This document shows positions 36,889-46,423 of a stretch of 64,000 bases of DNA, piece by piece. The notes beneath the pieces are model-generated. The model ran no database searches and was not told the origin of the DNA. It was given only the letters and a program-made list of their open reading frames with translations. Location of the stretch: assembly GCA_963698995.1 (NCBI GenBank), contig CAVOTD010000051.1:1-64000 (forward strand), written 5' to 3'. The position numbers were made by a program, and so were the translations under genes. Position 1 is the stretch's first letter; the number at the start of each line of letters is the position of its first letter. The stretch comes from AP-15 sp963698995. GTDB lineage: Bacteria; Pseudomonadota; Alphaproteobacteria; ATCC43930; CGMCC-115725.

Positions 36889-36920
36889 CATCCGGCCTCT
36901 CCGCCCGCGCGCGAATCCGG

Positions 36921-37621
36921 TCAGACCAGGCGCTCGAGGGCCCCGACGTCGCGGATCATGATCGAGCCTTTGCCGAGAGCGATAAGGCCCTGACGGTGCA
37001 AATCCTGGAGATGCTTGTTGACGCTCTCCCGGCTGCCTCCCGCCATGTTCCCGAGCTCTCGCTGCGAGATATGGAGTTCCACCGTAGGGCCTTGGATCCC
37101 GTGCAAGACTGACGCTTTCGGCGAGGTGCAGCAGTGCTTTTGCGACCCGCGACTCGAGATGGCGGAACATCACGTCCTCGACCTGCTCGCTGGTTTGCCG
37201 AAGTCTCTGACACAGGATTCTGAGCAGGATTATGCAAATGTCCGCCCGCTTTTCAAGGATCGGCATGAAATCACGGCGGTTCAACAACCAGGAGTTCGCA
37301 GTCGGTCATCGCGACCGCGTCGGCAGATCGCGCTCTCGCCGTCGAGCAACGCGATCTCGCCAAAGCAGTCGCCGGGTTGATAGATCGCTAAAGACGATTT
37401 CCTTTCCCTCGGGGGAGATCGAGCTCATTTTGAGGGTCCCGCGCAATACAGCCATCATGCTCTGTCCGGGGTCACCCTTGGCGAAGATCTCGTGGTTAGC
37501 GGGGTAGCGCTCCACTCGCGCATAGTGCAACAGGGTGTCGATCTCGTCGCGGCTTAATTTCCCGAGCAGGGAATGGCGCTCGAAGATCTGCCGTTTTTCC
37601 TCATGCGTTGGGGCGGTTCAT
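36921..37621 (-). CDS. CRP/FNR-family transcriptional regulator, about five frameshifts
   Basis: About 232 residues after repair. ATG 37621 gives MNRPNA, then (shift near 37603) EEKRQIFERHSLLGKLSRDE and PANHEIFAKGDPGQSMMAVLRGTLKM. A second shift joins YQPGDCFGEIALLDGE to RSADAVAMTDCEL, a cyclic-nucleotide phosphate cassette with GE and RS, as in cAMP-binding CRP proteins. A helix NRRDFMPILEKRADI leads to the dimer helix ESRVAKALLHLAESVSL. After the last shift the HTH reads ELHISQRELGNMAGGSRESVNKHL, with R and E of the CRP recognition helix conserved. TGTGA-N6-TCACA is the target of such helices, and four such sites occur in this window. Despite the breaks every CRP element is present in order, so I call it a frameshifted CDS. 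Confidence 0.72.
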
Positions 37622-38183
37622 GATAGTTCCCTTCAAGGCGCAATTGAAATCGGGGCAGGATGCCCTCGCTCCGCTCCTCTCGCCGAAGAGGGCGCGGCGA
37701 ACTTGCCCTCTGGTGGAGCTTGCATGGTCGCAAGCAATCTAGCGCTGCGCCATGATAACCGTCGCGCTATTAACCGTCTTATTTTTTTATCAACCACGAC
37801 GACGAAACTGAAGAGCAGCGGGGCCGACCGGCCGGCGGAAAGAGGGCGCTGGACGGGACTCCTGCCGCGTCCCTGTTACTCGACAACCGGCGCTCGAGCT
37901 CGATCCGGCCGACGCGTCTGCCTGGCTTCGGCTTCCTCGCTCCACCGAAGAGTTGTTGGTGTCCGCAGGGTAATGACGAGCTCCCAAATCCTCGGAACCG
38001 CTGCGTCGCGCGCGAGGTATCACCGACTGCGATGAGGGTGTGTGAGCTGCTTCACAGACGGCAAAAAAATTTACCTTTAATCGCCTCCAAACGAGGCGGG
38101 TCGGCCGGGTAAACTTGACCCCTTCGAGGGACGAGTGTTACAAATTGTTACGCGCAGCTCCCGGCACTCTATGGAGGCCCGGT
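37622..38183. other. Intergenic region before the zinc-ribbon cyclase, with CRP-type site
   Basis: 562 bases without a recognisable protein. It is comparatively AT-rich around 37770-37800 (TTAACCGTCTTATTTTTTTATC) and 38066-38086 (GCAAAAAAATTTACC nearby). It contains the CRP-type palindrome at 38041. A TTGACC at 38113 followed 17 bases later by TTACAA is a possible but weak promoter for the cyclase gene. Confidence 0.4.
38041..38056. promoter_or_regulatory. Perfect CRP-type site TGTGA-N6-TCACA
   Basis: TGTGA GCTGCT TCACA, identical to the CRP consensus at all ten fixed positions. It is centred 135 bases before the start of the cyclase gene at 38184. A cAMP-CRP type regulator acting here would place a nucleotide cyclase under control of its own product. 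Confidence 0.65.
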
Positions 38184-41100
38184 ATGAGATGCTCCCGGTG
38201 CCAATCCGAGAACCCTGCCGGGATGAAGTTCTGCGGGCAATGTGGCGCGCCATTCGATTATGCGTGCCCATCATGCGGCGCCGGCAACCCTCCTGAAAGC
38301 CGGTTCTGCGGCCAGTGCGGCGCCGCGCTCGGCAGCTTTGGCCTACAGGAGTTCGACGCACCGGCGCCCTACATACCCAAATCCTCGGCCGGACGAACCA
38401 GCGACGCCAAGAGCACGCTGCCCGGCGAAATGAAGCAAGTCAGCGTGCTCTTTTGCGACATCGTGAACTCCACCGCGATGACCGAACGCCTCGGACCCGA
38501 GGCGATGCGCGACCTCGTCAGCTCATTTCTCGAAGCCAGCCTTGCCGAGGTGCATCGCTACGGCGGCACGGCCCCGCAATTTACCGGCGACGGGTTCATG
38601 GCGCTGTTCGGCGCTCCCCTTGCCTACGAAGACCATGTGCGCCGCTGTCTATTGGCGGCCCTCGCCGTTCAGCGAACTCTCGGCCCCGAGACTTCCGAGG
38701 GCGGGCGATTGGATTTGCCGGCACGGTTCGGCATTCATACCGGACCTGTGGTGTTTGGCGCGTTAGGCGAAAAATCGCCGATAAATTTCACGGCGATCGG
38801 TGATACCGCCAATGTCGCCGCGCGGCTCCAGCAAGCAGCCGAGCCGGGAACCATCCTGGTGAGCGAGGCGACCCGCCGGCTGGCTCAAGGCTTTGCGCGA
38901 CTCGAATCCGTCGGACCGCTCACCTTGAAGGGTAAGGAAGAGCCGATCGTGGCCTATCGGCTGCTCGGGGTTTCGCACAGGCGCTCTGGCCTGCGCGAGG
39001 TCGGTTCGGAGCACACGACGACTTTCGTCGACCGCCATAGCGAGCTTGCGATTTTGAGCAATTTCCTGCGGCAGGTCGAAAGCGGCCGCAGCCAAGCGGT
39101 CGGCATTGTCGGCGAGCCCGGCATCGGCAAGTCCCGGCTCCTCGTCGAGTTCCGCCAGCAGCTCGCCCCCGGACGCGTCACCTGGGTCGAGGGCCGGTGC
39201 GTCTCCTACGGCACGGCAATCCCCTATTGGCTCGTCCTCGACCTGTTGCGCAGCCATTGCCGGATCCTCGAGACCGACACCCCGGATGCGATCACCGAGA
39301 GGGTGCGCACGGCTCTGGAGGAGGTCGGGATGGACCCCTACGAGGACAGTCCCGTCCTGCTCCACCTCTTGGGCATCAAGGATGCCGAAGGCTCGCCCGC
39401 GCTGTCGAACCCAGAAGCGGTCAAGGCCAAAACTTTCGAGGTCTTTCGACGGCTTTGGATCAACAGCAGTCAAAACCGACCTCTGGTGATGGTCCTCGAG
39501 GACCTCCACTGGGTCAACAAGACATCCGAAGAATTGCTCGGGTTTCTGGCGGAGAATGCGCCCGCCGCCCGCATCTTGATGCTGGCGACCTATCGGCCGG
39601 GATACCGTCCCCCTTGGATCGACAAGTCCTATGCCGGGCAAGCTCCGCTCCAACCGCTGTCCCGCGACGACAGTCTCCAAGTGGTTCGCTCGATGCTCAG
39701 CGTGGAGCGCCTCGTCGACCTGGTGAGCGAGGAAATCGTCACCAAGGCCGATGGCAACCCGTTTTTCCTGGAGCAGCTCGCACTGCATGCGGGTGAAGCA
39801 AAGGACTTGCGATCCGATCTCATGGTGCCGGACTCGATCCATGACGTCGTGATGGCGCGTATCGATCGGCTACCGGACGAGACGAAACAGCTTCTCCAAA
39901 CCGCCGCGGTGATCGGACGGGAATTCTCATCCCGTCTGCTGAGTGCGGTTTGGAACGACCCGGGGACTCTGGAAAGCCGGCTGGGTGAGTTGAGCCGTCT
40001 CGAATTCATCTCCGAGCGCCCTGCACCCGAGGGAACCGTTTACGCTTTTCGGCATGCGCTGACGCAAGAAGCGGCCTATGGCAGTCTGCTCGAACGCCAT
40101 CGCCGCACCTGCCATGGCGCTGTCGGTCACGCGCTCGAACAGCTTTACACCGGTCGCACCGAAGAAGTCGCCGAATTGCTAGCGCTTCACCTCGGCCGCA
40201 GTAATGAGGGCGAGAAGGCTGTCGATTACGCCATTTTGGCGGCCGAAAAAGCGCAACGCCGCTGGGCCAACAACGAAGCGCTGACCTATTTCGACGACGC
40301 GCTCCGCCGTATAGAGTCAATGCCCGAGACAGAGCCCAACCGGCTCCGCCGCATCGATGCCGTGATCAATCAGGCCGAGGTCAAATACGCGCTTGGACGC
40401 TATGCCGAACACATCCGTGCTCTCGAAGAAATTCGTAATGTGGTCGACGCGATTGCCGACCCGCCACGCCGGGCCGCCTGGTATTATTGGTCCGGGTTTT
40501 TGCACGCCACGTCCGGCGGCCAGCCGGACGTGGCGATCGAACATTGCCGGGAGGCGGCTAAGATTGCTTCGGCTGTTGGTCTGGAGGAGATCAACGCGAT
40601 TGCCGAATCCTGTTTGGCCCAGGTTTACATGGTTGCCGGCAGGTTGCGTGAGGGCATCGAGGCGGGCGAACGTGCGCTAACAAGCTTCGAATCGCGCGGC
40701 AATCGCTGGTGGGCTGGCCGCACCCTCTGGCACTTGACGGCGATCGCAAATTACCTCGGCGATTGGGATTTGAGCCTGAACTACTGTCGCCGCGGGCTTG
40801 AGCATGGCATCGCTTTGGAGGACTTGCGCCTCAAGGCGGTTGCCTGGACCCGATTGGGATTGGTTCACATCCTGCGCGGCGATGTCGAACGCGGACTGCA
40901 ATGCTGCAATGAAGCGCTAGCGCTCGCACCGATCCCGCGTGACGCCGCGTGGGCCAGGGTGGTCCGCGGTTATGGGAGAATCAAAGCAGGGCAGTTCGAC
41001 GGCGTTGCGGAACTGAGCGAAGCGCTCGCCTGGTTTGAGAGCTCTCATATGCGCTGGACTTATGTCATCGGCGCCGTTTACCTCGCCGAGGGCTACCTAG

Positions 41101-41489
41101 CGCAAGGCGACCGCGCCAGCGCGCGACCCTTGATCGATCACGTGCTCGGCACCAGCCGGGCGACAGGCTACCGTCAATATGAAGGCCGAGCGTGTTTGCT
41201 GATGGGCGAATGCTTGGCCATCGAGGCCCCGGCTGCTGCCGAAGAGTCGGTCGTCGCCGCGATGCGGATCTTCGAACGCATCGGCGCGCGCAACGATCTC
41301 GCCAAGGCGATGGTCAGTCGGTCGGCCTTGCGCCAGCGCGCCGGCGATGGTGCGACGGCGCAGCAATTACGTGACCAGGCGCGCGCCATTTTCCACACCC
41401 TCGGCACTCATGGCGAGCTGGCGCGGCTGGACGCGCCGCTCGCCCCTTTTCGCAACCCTAACGGCCCTGCGCCCACAGCTGAACCATGA
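38184..41489 (+). CDS. Zinc-ribbon class III cyclase fused to AAA-type ATPase and TPR domain
   Basis: About 1101 residues from ATG 38184 (GGAGG eight bases upstream). Two zinc ribbons come first, with cysteines 3, 6, 17, 20 and 28, 31, 42, 45. A class III cyclase follows at about 90-260, with metal aspartates in VSVLFCDIVNSTA and FTGDGFMALFG and the N/R pair in GDTANVAARLQ. A predicted ATPase of the STAND/MalT-like type starts with Walker A GEPGIGKSRLL near residue 313 and contains MVLEDLHWV as Walker B. The C-terminal part is TPR-like helical repeats (from about 640). The domain order is common in alphaproteobacteria, but its input signal is unknown. It makes cyclic nucleotide in the cytosol, apparently integrating ATP-binding or protein-protein signals. 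Confidence 0.9.
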   Translation: MRCSRCQSENPAGMKFCGQCGAPFDYACPSCGAGNPPESRFCGQCGAALGSFGLQEFDAPAPYIPKSSAGRTSDAKSTLPGEMKQVSVLFCDIVNSTAMTERLGPEAMRDLVSSFLEASLAEVHRYGGTAPQFTGDGFMALFGAPLAYEDHVRRCLLAALAVQRTLGPETSEGGRLDLPARFGIHTGPVVFGALGEKSPINFTAIGDTANVAARLQQAAEPGTILVSEATRRLAQGFARLESVGPLTLKGKEEPIVAYRLLGVSHRRSGLREVGSEHTTTFVDRHSELAILSNFLRQVESGRSQAVGIVGEPGIGKSRLLVEFRQQLAPGRVTWVEGRCVSYGTAIPYWLVLDLLRSHCRILETDTPDAITERVRTALEEVGMDPYEDSPVLLHLLGIKDAEGSPALSNPEAVKAKTFEVFRRLWINSSQNRPLVMVLEDLHWVNKTSEELLGFLAENAPAARILMLATYRPGYRPPWIDKSYAGQAPLQPLSRDDSLQVVRSMLSVERLVDLVSEEIVTKADGNPFFLEQLALHAGEAKDLRSDLMVPDSIHDVVMARIDRLPDETKQLLQTAAVIGREFSSRLLSAVWNDPGTLESRLGELSRLEFISERPAPEGTVYAFRHALTQEAAYGSLLERHRRTCHGAVGHALEQLYTGRTEEVAELLALHLGRSNEGEKAVDYAILAAEKAQRRWANNEALTYFDDALRRIESMPETEPNRLRRIDAVINQAEVKYALGRYAEHIRALEEIRNVVDAIADPPRRAAWYYWSGFLHATSGGQPDVAIEHCREAAKIASAVGLEEINAIAESCLAQVYMVAGRLREGIEAGERALTSFESRGNRWWAGRTLWHLTAIANYLGDWDLSLNYCRRGLEHGIALEDLRLKAVAWTRLGLVHILRGDVERGLQCCNEALALAPIPRDAAWARVVRGYGRIKAGQFDGVAELSEALAWFESSHMRWTYVIGAVYLAEGYLAQGDRASARPLIDHVLGTSRATGYRQYEGRACLLMGECLAIEAPAAAEESVVAAMRIFERIGARNDLAKAMVSRSALRQRAGDGATAQQLRDQARAIFHTLGTHGELARLDAPLAPFRNPNGPAPTAEP

Positions 41490-41531
41490 CGCTCGTATTG
41501 CGTAACCCGATGGCGAAAAATTAAGTCGAAG

Positions 41532-41547
41532 TGTGACCGGGCTCACA
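41532..41547. promoter_or_regulatory. Perfect CRP-type site TGTGA-N6-TCACA
   Basis: TGTGA CCGGGC TCACA. The palindrome extends one further base pair on each side and then A/T (AGTGTGA...TCACACT). It is 135 bases before the start of the small-protein gene and 43 bases after the cyclase stop, so it most likely serves the peroxidase operon. Confidence 0.65.
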
Positions 41548-41681
41548 CTACCCACGCGCTCGCCATCGTATGCGTCTGAATTTGATGGGGAGTTCTGCCA
41601 ACGTCCGGAGGATTGATCGTAGAGCAGGCAATTGAAAATTACGCAACCGATCACCAATACAATGATAGAGGAGAACGGGCC

Positions 41682-42008
41682 ATGTCGGTAGCAGAAGATC
41701 TCGGTAACCTAATAATAAAGATGAATCCTTACATACACGGACCATTGGATAGTATGGATCCGCATATGTTTGTTGATGCATTTGATATACATACCAGTCC
41801 ACCGAGTAGCCCGCCTAGTCCGCCGGACCCGAGACAGGTTTGGATGGAGATGGATACACGCTATCCAGGAGAGTGGACATTCAAAGGTCAGCCGCACAGG
41901 ATCAACACAGCTCTTCGGATTGCGTATCGCTGGGCGAGAAGAAAGGATGGGATTTGGATTACGGACTACTTGATGATCGGATACGAGGGTTCTAACGGCG
42001 GCGGTTAA
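41682..42008 (+). CDS. Small acidic/proline-rich protein of unknown function, upstream of DyP peroxidase
   Basis: About 108 residues from ATG 41682, preceded by AGAGGAGAA eight bases earlier. It starts SVAEDLGNLIIKMNPYIHGPL, has a short proline run (SPPSSPPSPPDP, residues about 41-52) and a C-terminal half with WMEMDTRYPGEWTFKGQPH and RWARRKDGIWITDYLMIGYEG, which looks like an ordered domain. No signal peptide, membrane helix or cysteine is visible. Base composition is distinctly lower in G+C than in the flanking genes, which hints at different ancestry. I recognise no family. It is first in a likely two-gene operon with the DyP peroxidase (78-base gap) under a CRP-type site. A role as a peroxidase partner is only suggested by position. 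Confidence 0.6.
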   Translation: MSVAEDLGNLIIKMNPYIHGPLDSMDPHMFVDAFDIHTSPPSSPPSPPDPRQVWMEMDTRYPGEWTFKGQPHRINTALRIAYRWARRKDGIWITDYLMIGYEGSNGGG

Positions 42009-42086
42009 ACCCCGGGTCAGCGGGCCGAGCGCCGATGCCTCGGCCCGCGCTTCCTTCTCCCTGTCTGAATTGACGAATGCGGGCGC

Positions 42087-43537
42087 ATGGCGCAAACGTT
42101 GCTCGATCTCGGCGATATCCAAGGCGACCTCCTGATCGGCCTACAAAAGAACGCCGAGGGTTTCATCTTTTTCAAGATCAGCGATACGCCTTCTTTTAAG
42201 TGGCTTCTAAAGCAGCACGTCATCCGGCGGATTACTACCGCTTGGGAAGCACAGCATCGGGAATTTGTGAACCGGCAGCACAACGCACCGGGGGAGAGAT
42301 CAGCCAGCGCGTTCCAAGGGGTTAATCTAGGTCTGACCAGAGACGGTTTGAGCCAGCTGATCGGCGTCGCCCGGCCCCGGCTCGACCCGTCCTTCGAGAG
42401 GGGCGCCGATGATCCCGCGACGACCGCGCGGTTGCACGACCCGCCCCGCTCGGCGTGGCTAAAAGAGTTCGTGTCGGACCGGATTGACGAAATCTTTCTG
42501 GTCACCGGTCCCAATAAGCTGCTGGTGACATCGGCAGGCAATGAGATGCTTCGGCTTTTCGGCAGCTCAATCAAGGTAGTCTATTCCGAAATCGGTAACA
42601 CGCGGCCCGGAGCGCAGCGCGGGTTCGAGCATTTTGGCTATCGCGACGGCATCTCGCAGCCCGGCATCCGCGGTTTGACGCAAAGGTCGAACCCGGCAAC
42701 GAGGCCGGATCAGGGATTGCCGGGTCAGGATCTGATCTGGGCCGGCGAGTTCGTCTTTGGTTATCCCGGCCAGGATCCGAAGGATCCGGTCAAAGCCGGA
42801 CCGCCGGCGCCGATGGCGGCGCCGTGGCTGCGCAACGGCTCCTACATGGTGTTCCGGCGTCTCGAGCAGAAAGTGCCCGAGTTCCGCCGCTTCGTCGCCG
42901 AGCGCGCAGCAAGGCTGGGTATGGATGCGGAGCTCTTGGGAGCCCGGATGTTCGGCCGCTGGAAGGACGGCGCACCCTGGAGCTGGCGCCGCTATATGAC
43001 AATCCGACCATCGGTCGCGACGACCGGCGCAACAATGATTTTGATTACGGCGACGACCCGTTCCAACGCAAATGTCCATACGCGGCTCATATCCGCAAGG
43101 TGTACCCGCGCGACGACGCGTCCGGCGGCGAGGCGGCGGCCCAAACCCATCGCATCCTACGCTCGGGGATTTCGTTTGGTCCCGAGGTGGCAGCCGGTGA
43201 AACCGCGACGTCCCACAGCCGGGGACTGATGTTCGTGTGCTATCAGACCTCGATCGAACGGCAGTTCGAGTACCTGCAGCGCCGCCACGCCAACGACCCC
43301 GATTTTGTCGACCGGAAGCTTCGCCCGCAGAGCGGTGCGCCGGTCACTCCTGGGTTTGACCCGATTATCGGGCAGGCCGCCGATCAGGGCGTCCGTGCGA
43401 TGGACGAACCTTTTCCCAATTACCCGTCGGGCAACCGGCGGACGACGCTCGAAATGCCGAGCCAGTTTGTTGTCCTGACGGCCGCGGCCTATTTCTTCAT
43501 GCCGTCGCTTACGGCGCTTCGCACAGTGCTGACCTGA
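42087..43537 (+). CDS. DyP-type heme peroxidase, one frameshift
   Basis: About 482 residues. The N-terminal domain (TLLDLGDIQGDLLIGLQKNAEGFIFFKI) is the first ferredoxin-like fold of the family. The heme-distal motif is FEHFGYRDGISQPG, with the GxxDG aspartate. After a one-base shift near 42985 the protein resumes as LYDNPTIGRDDRRNNDF and gives CPYAAHIRKVYPRDD, containing the proximal heme histidine, then SRGLMFVCYQTSIERQFEYLQ. No signal peptide is visible, so it is likely cytosolic. DyP enzymes oxidise dyes, aromatics and lignin-like compounds with H2O2 and are often cargo of encapsulin, which is not seen here. Its likely operon partner is the small upstream gene. The true substrate is unknown. 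Confidence 0.87.
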
Positions 43538-43662
43538 CCCACCAGAAAGGGGCGAGGCGGTCGACCCGAAAGGCGATCGATGCTGGATAGCGATCGGGCC
43601 GGGGTGACATGAAACCACCACGAAACGGATCCTTACGACAATGTGGATGTACGCGTCGGCGC

Positions 43663-45924
43663 CTATTTCTTGTCCATGCGCGAGACCAGAGCGGTGGGGC
43701 CTTCCTCCGGGTTTGCGCAGATACTCAACGCTCGCGCCAGAAAGTAGTGCGATGGTCCGTCATTGGGGTAGTCATGCAGGAGCGCCTCGAGCAGGGTCAC
43801 GGCTTCGCCCCAGCGCCGGGATTGAAACGACTCGAACGCCCGTGCAAAGTTACCGGCCAACGCGGCCGCGCGCGCATCTCCACTGCGTCCCAGCACTTCG
43901 GATACGCGGATTGGCTCCGACTTTCCGGCGAGCAAAAAATCCCCGAGTGGACGGAGGATAAAGCCCGTCAATTGGGCCAGCACCTCCTCCGACGCCAACA
44001 GCCGGGTGCTCAGCTGCTTGTTAAGTCCCTCGATGCGCGATGCCGTGTTTGCGACGTCCCCAACGACTGTCGAGGCATAGCGACCCGCCCCACCGACAAC
44101 ACCGATAAGCGCCGAGCCCGCGTGGATGCCGATCCTGGTCGGCAGCATCTGGTCGGGATGGCGGAGATTGAATTGCCCGACAAACTCCAGAAGCTCGATC
44201 GCCGCGCCGACGGCGCCGTCGCAGGCCGATGAGGAATAGGCCGGCCCGCTCCAGACGCACATCACCCCATCGCCGGAGATGTCGGAGATTACACCCCCGT
44301 GCTGCTGCATGACATCGAACATCCCTTGGAAATATTGATTGAGCAGAGTCTGCACCGCATCAGGCGGCAGCCGTTCCGAAAGGGTGGTGAAACCTTCGAT
44401 GTCCGAAGCCAGACACACCGAGTGACGAACTTCACCCGCCAAACGAGCCGACCCATGGAGCGGTCCAGAGGCAAAGCTTCGGACCACTTCTTCGGGCAAG
44501 TATTGCCGCGCCGCGCCGACCATACGCTCCCGCCGGCGCCGTTCCTCGCCTCGCATACACCAAACCGCGGTCAATATCCCGATCGGGATCTGGAACAGAA
44601 TAGGATTAGCGAGCGGCAAAAACTCATGTTGCGCCACAAACACGTACCATCCGGCAACAAGGCTCGCCACGACCAGTAAGCCGCCGGTCCCCAAAAGCAC
44701 AAAAACGCGGCCGGAGCTGGCGGCGCCGCCGAGCATCAGCGCGACCAGAAGCACTTCAACCATAGCAGCGGGGAGCGAGCGACGCGGCGACGAACTCTTC
44801 GGCAAGATCGGCGTAGGCGGTCGCACCGATCTCGGCGCCCGTGACATTGATCCCGTTCAAGGCGGAAAAGACCGTATCGTATGCGTCTGCCTGCGTTGTG
44901 CTGTGGAGCTCCGAAACTCCGATAAAGACGACTTTTCCCGAGAGGTCCTCGAACGCAGCATCAGCGGGTTCGGGAGAAGCGGAGAACAGACTGGCATATT
45001 TTAGGGTGCGGACGGCACCGGCCGGGCCGCGCAGGTTCAGGTATCGACTGTCCTCGCCGGCATACAATCCAACAAGTGCTGCAAGCCGATGCTTGTCGGC
45101 CCCGTTCCAATGGTCGGTTTGCAGCCGAGTCCGCAACCGTTCGGCCGCATCCGGCTTGGCGCGAAGCGCTGCATGCAGCCTTTGCATCGCGGTGGTGAGA
45201 TTTGGGCCAGTCCAGTCCTTGGTATCAAACCGTGGCAGATCGGGCTCCGTCGCGAGAAGGTCTACCCAACGACGCGCGATGTCTTGCGCAGTCAGTTGTA
45301 GTACGACGCTCGGCACAGTGGGCTCTCCCGCCAAGCCGTGGAACGTCCAGAAGCGATCGACGCGGGCCGGCACCTTGGGAAGCGGAAAAGGCGCGATCGC
45401 GGCGGCGGCTTCGGCGAGCTTTGGGATCGGGTCGATTGGCTGATCGATCTCGATCGACGAGCCGCCTCCGACAATCCGGCGCTCCAGCCCTCGCAACAGG
45501 ACGACGCACCCGGCGTTGCGAAGAGCAGTGGCCAGAACATCGTCACTCGCGGGATCAGGTGCGCTGAACATCAGATCGAAGGCAATCACAGCGGCGCCGC
45601 GGGCTGCGAGCTTTTCGATCGCACGGGCGTGCAGAGAGCGGGGCCATGGCCAAGTCGCGGAGGGCAGGCCCAGCGCCTCGGCGGAGGCGCGGTCCTCGGC
45701 GACGACAACAACCTCGGGCGGAGACGGCAGCGCGCCCCGCAAGTGGAACAGCACGAATTGGCCGAGCCGATCCTCAATTCTACCGCCGAGCACGGCAGCG
45801 CTCGAGAGCAAACCGGCGAGCCCGGCGGCGAGCGCTACAAAACCGGCGATACGCAACCCGGCCCGACGCCGCCACCACTTTGATCCGAATGACGCGGCGA
45901 TGCTGCCTCTCAGCTGGTTGTCAT
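43663..45924 (-). CDS. CHASE2-sensor class III adenylate/guanylate cyclase, two frameshifts
   Basis: About 753 residues when joined. ATG 45924 overlaps the stop of the lipoprotein gene (ATGA), but one base seems missing just after it before DNQLRGSIAAS. The first membrane helix and a CHASE2 periplasmic domain follow (VVVAEDRASAEALGLPSATWPW, VIAFDLMFSAPDPASDD, GKVVFIGVSEL). A second shift near 44775 joins the tail of CHASE2 (DLAEEFVAASLAP) to two or three more membrane helices (MVEVLLVALMLGGA..., ILFQIPIGILTAVW). The cyclase then has SVCLASDIEGFTTL, DISGDGVMCVW and GDVANTASRIEGL. A TPR-like segment ends the protein. It probably turns an outer signal into cyclic nucleotide and is the last gene of the FecR-lipoprotein-cyclase unit. 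Confidence 0.85.
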
Positions 45925-46262
45925 GGTACCCCTGTTAGCACACCCAGCGACACATGGCGATCAGGCCCGTATAGACGCATACCCAGCAAATCAGCGGACG
46001 CCGCTGTCGGCGCAACTCCTTGCCCCGTATATGGAAGCGGCGCACCTCCGATCGGCCGTCCCACGGTTGGATAGTTTTGTGTTGGAAGCGTAGTCCCGCT
46101 CGCGTCGACGACCCGGATGATCTCCCCGGTCTTTGTCATCTCCACGTTAACGGGTGCTTGCGGTGTGCACCCAATAGTCATCGCTGCGAGAAACGCCGCC
46201 GTCAAAACCGCGGTGATCTTGCCAAGGGCCTGCCTGATCTCGCACTTTGGGTAAGTCTCCAT
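45921..46262 (-). CDS. Small putative lipoprotein in a FecR-cyclase operon
   Basis: 113 residues. The N-terminal region has a basic start, a hydrophobic core (ITAVLTAAFLAAMTIG) and a cysteine just after, so it could be lipidated, but the lipobox (MTIGC) is weak. The mature part is Pro/Gly/Thr-rich with repeats of QNYPTVGRPIGGAPLPYTG and no recognised domain. It sits between the large FecR-TPR-beta-barrel gene (161-base gap) and the CHASE2 cyclase, whose start codon overlaps its stop. That arrangement suggests that it acts in the same envelope-to-cyclase signalling route, perhaps as a connector. I do not recognise the family, and the role is inference from the coupled genes. Confidence 0.55.
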   Translation of the reverse strand: METYPKCEIRQALGKITAVLTAAFLAAMTIGCTPQAPVNVEMTKTGEIIRVVDASGTTLPTQNYPTVGRPIGGAPLPYTGQGVAPTAASADLLGMRLYGPDRHVSLGVLTGVP

Positions 46263-46423
46263 TTTCTAATTCCTCAAGGGTTGGGTGACCTGCGTCCACC
46301 TGTGGTTGGCGATCTTGCAGATGACCTCGGCGCGACGCCGGGATCGGGTTGAACGTGCTTCATAACCGGAATGTCATGCGGGCTAGAAAAGTGCGGCGCG
46401 CAAAGAGGCGCGGCCGCAGTGGG

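Noticed and set aside
44756..45856. Calling the CHASE2 part and the cyclase part as two genes
   Set aside because: The two frames overlap by under 100 bases, the domain order is the standard CHASE2-cyclase one, and the join restores the membrane segment after CHASE2.
46288..46305. Possible fifth CRP-like site GGTGA-N6-TCCAC before the lipoprotein gene
   Set aside because: The right half matches only partly (TCCAC in place of TCACA), and the location is inside an operon.
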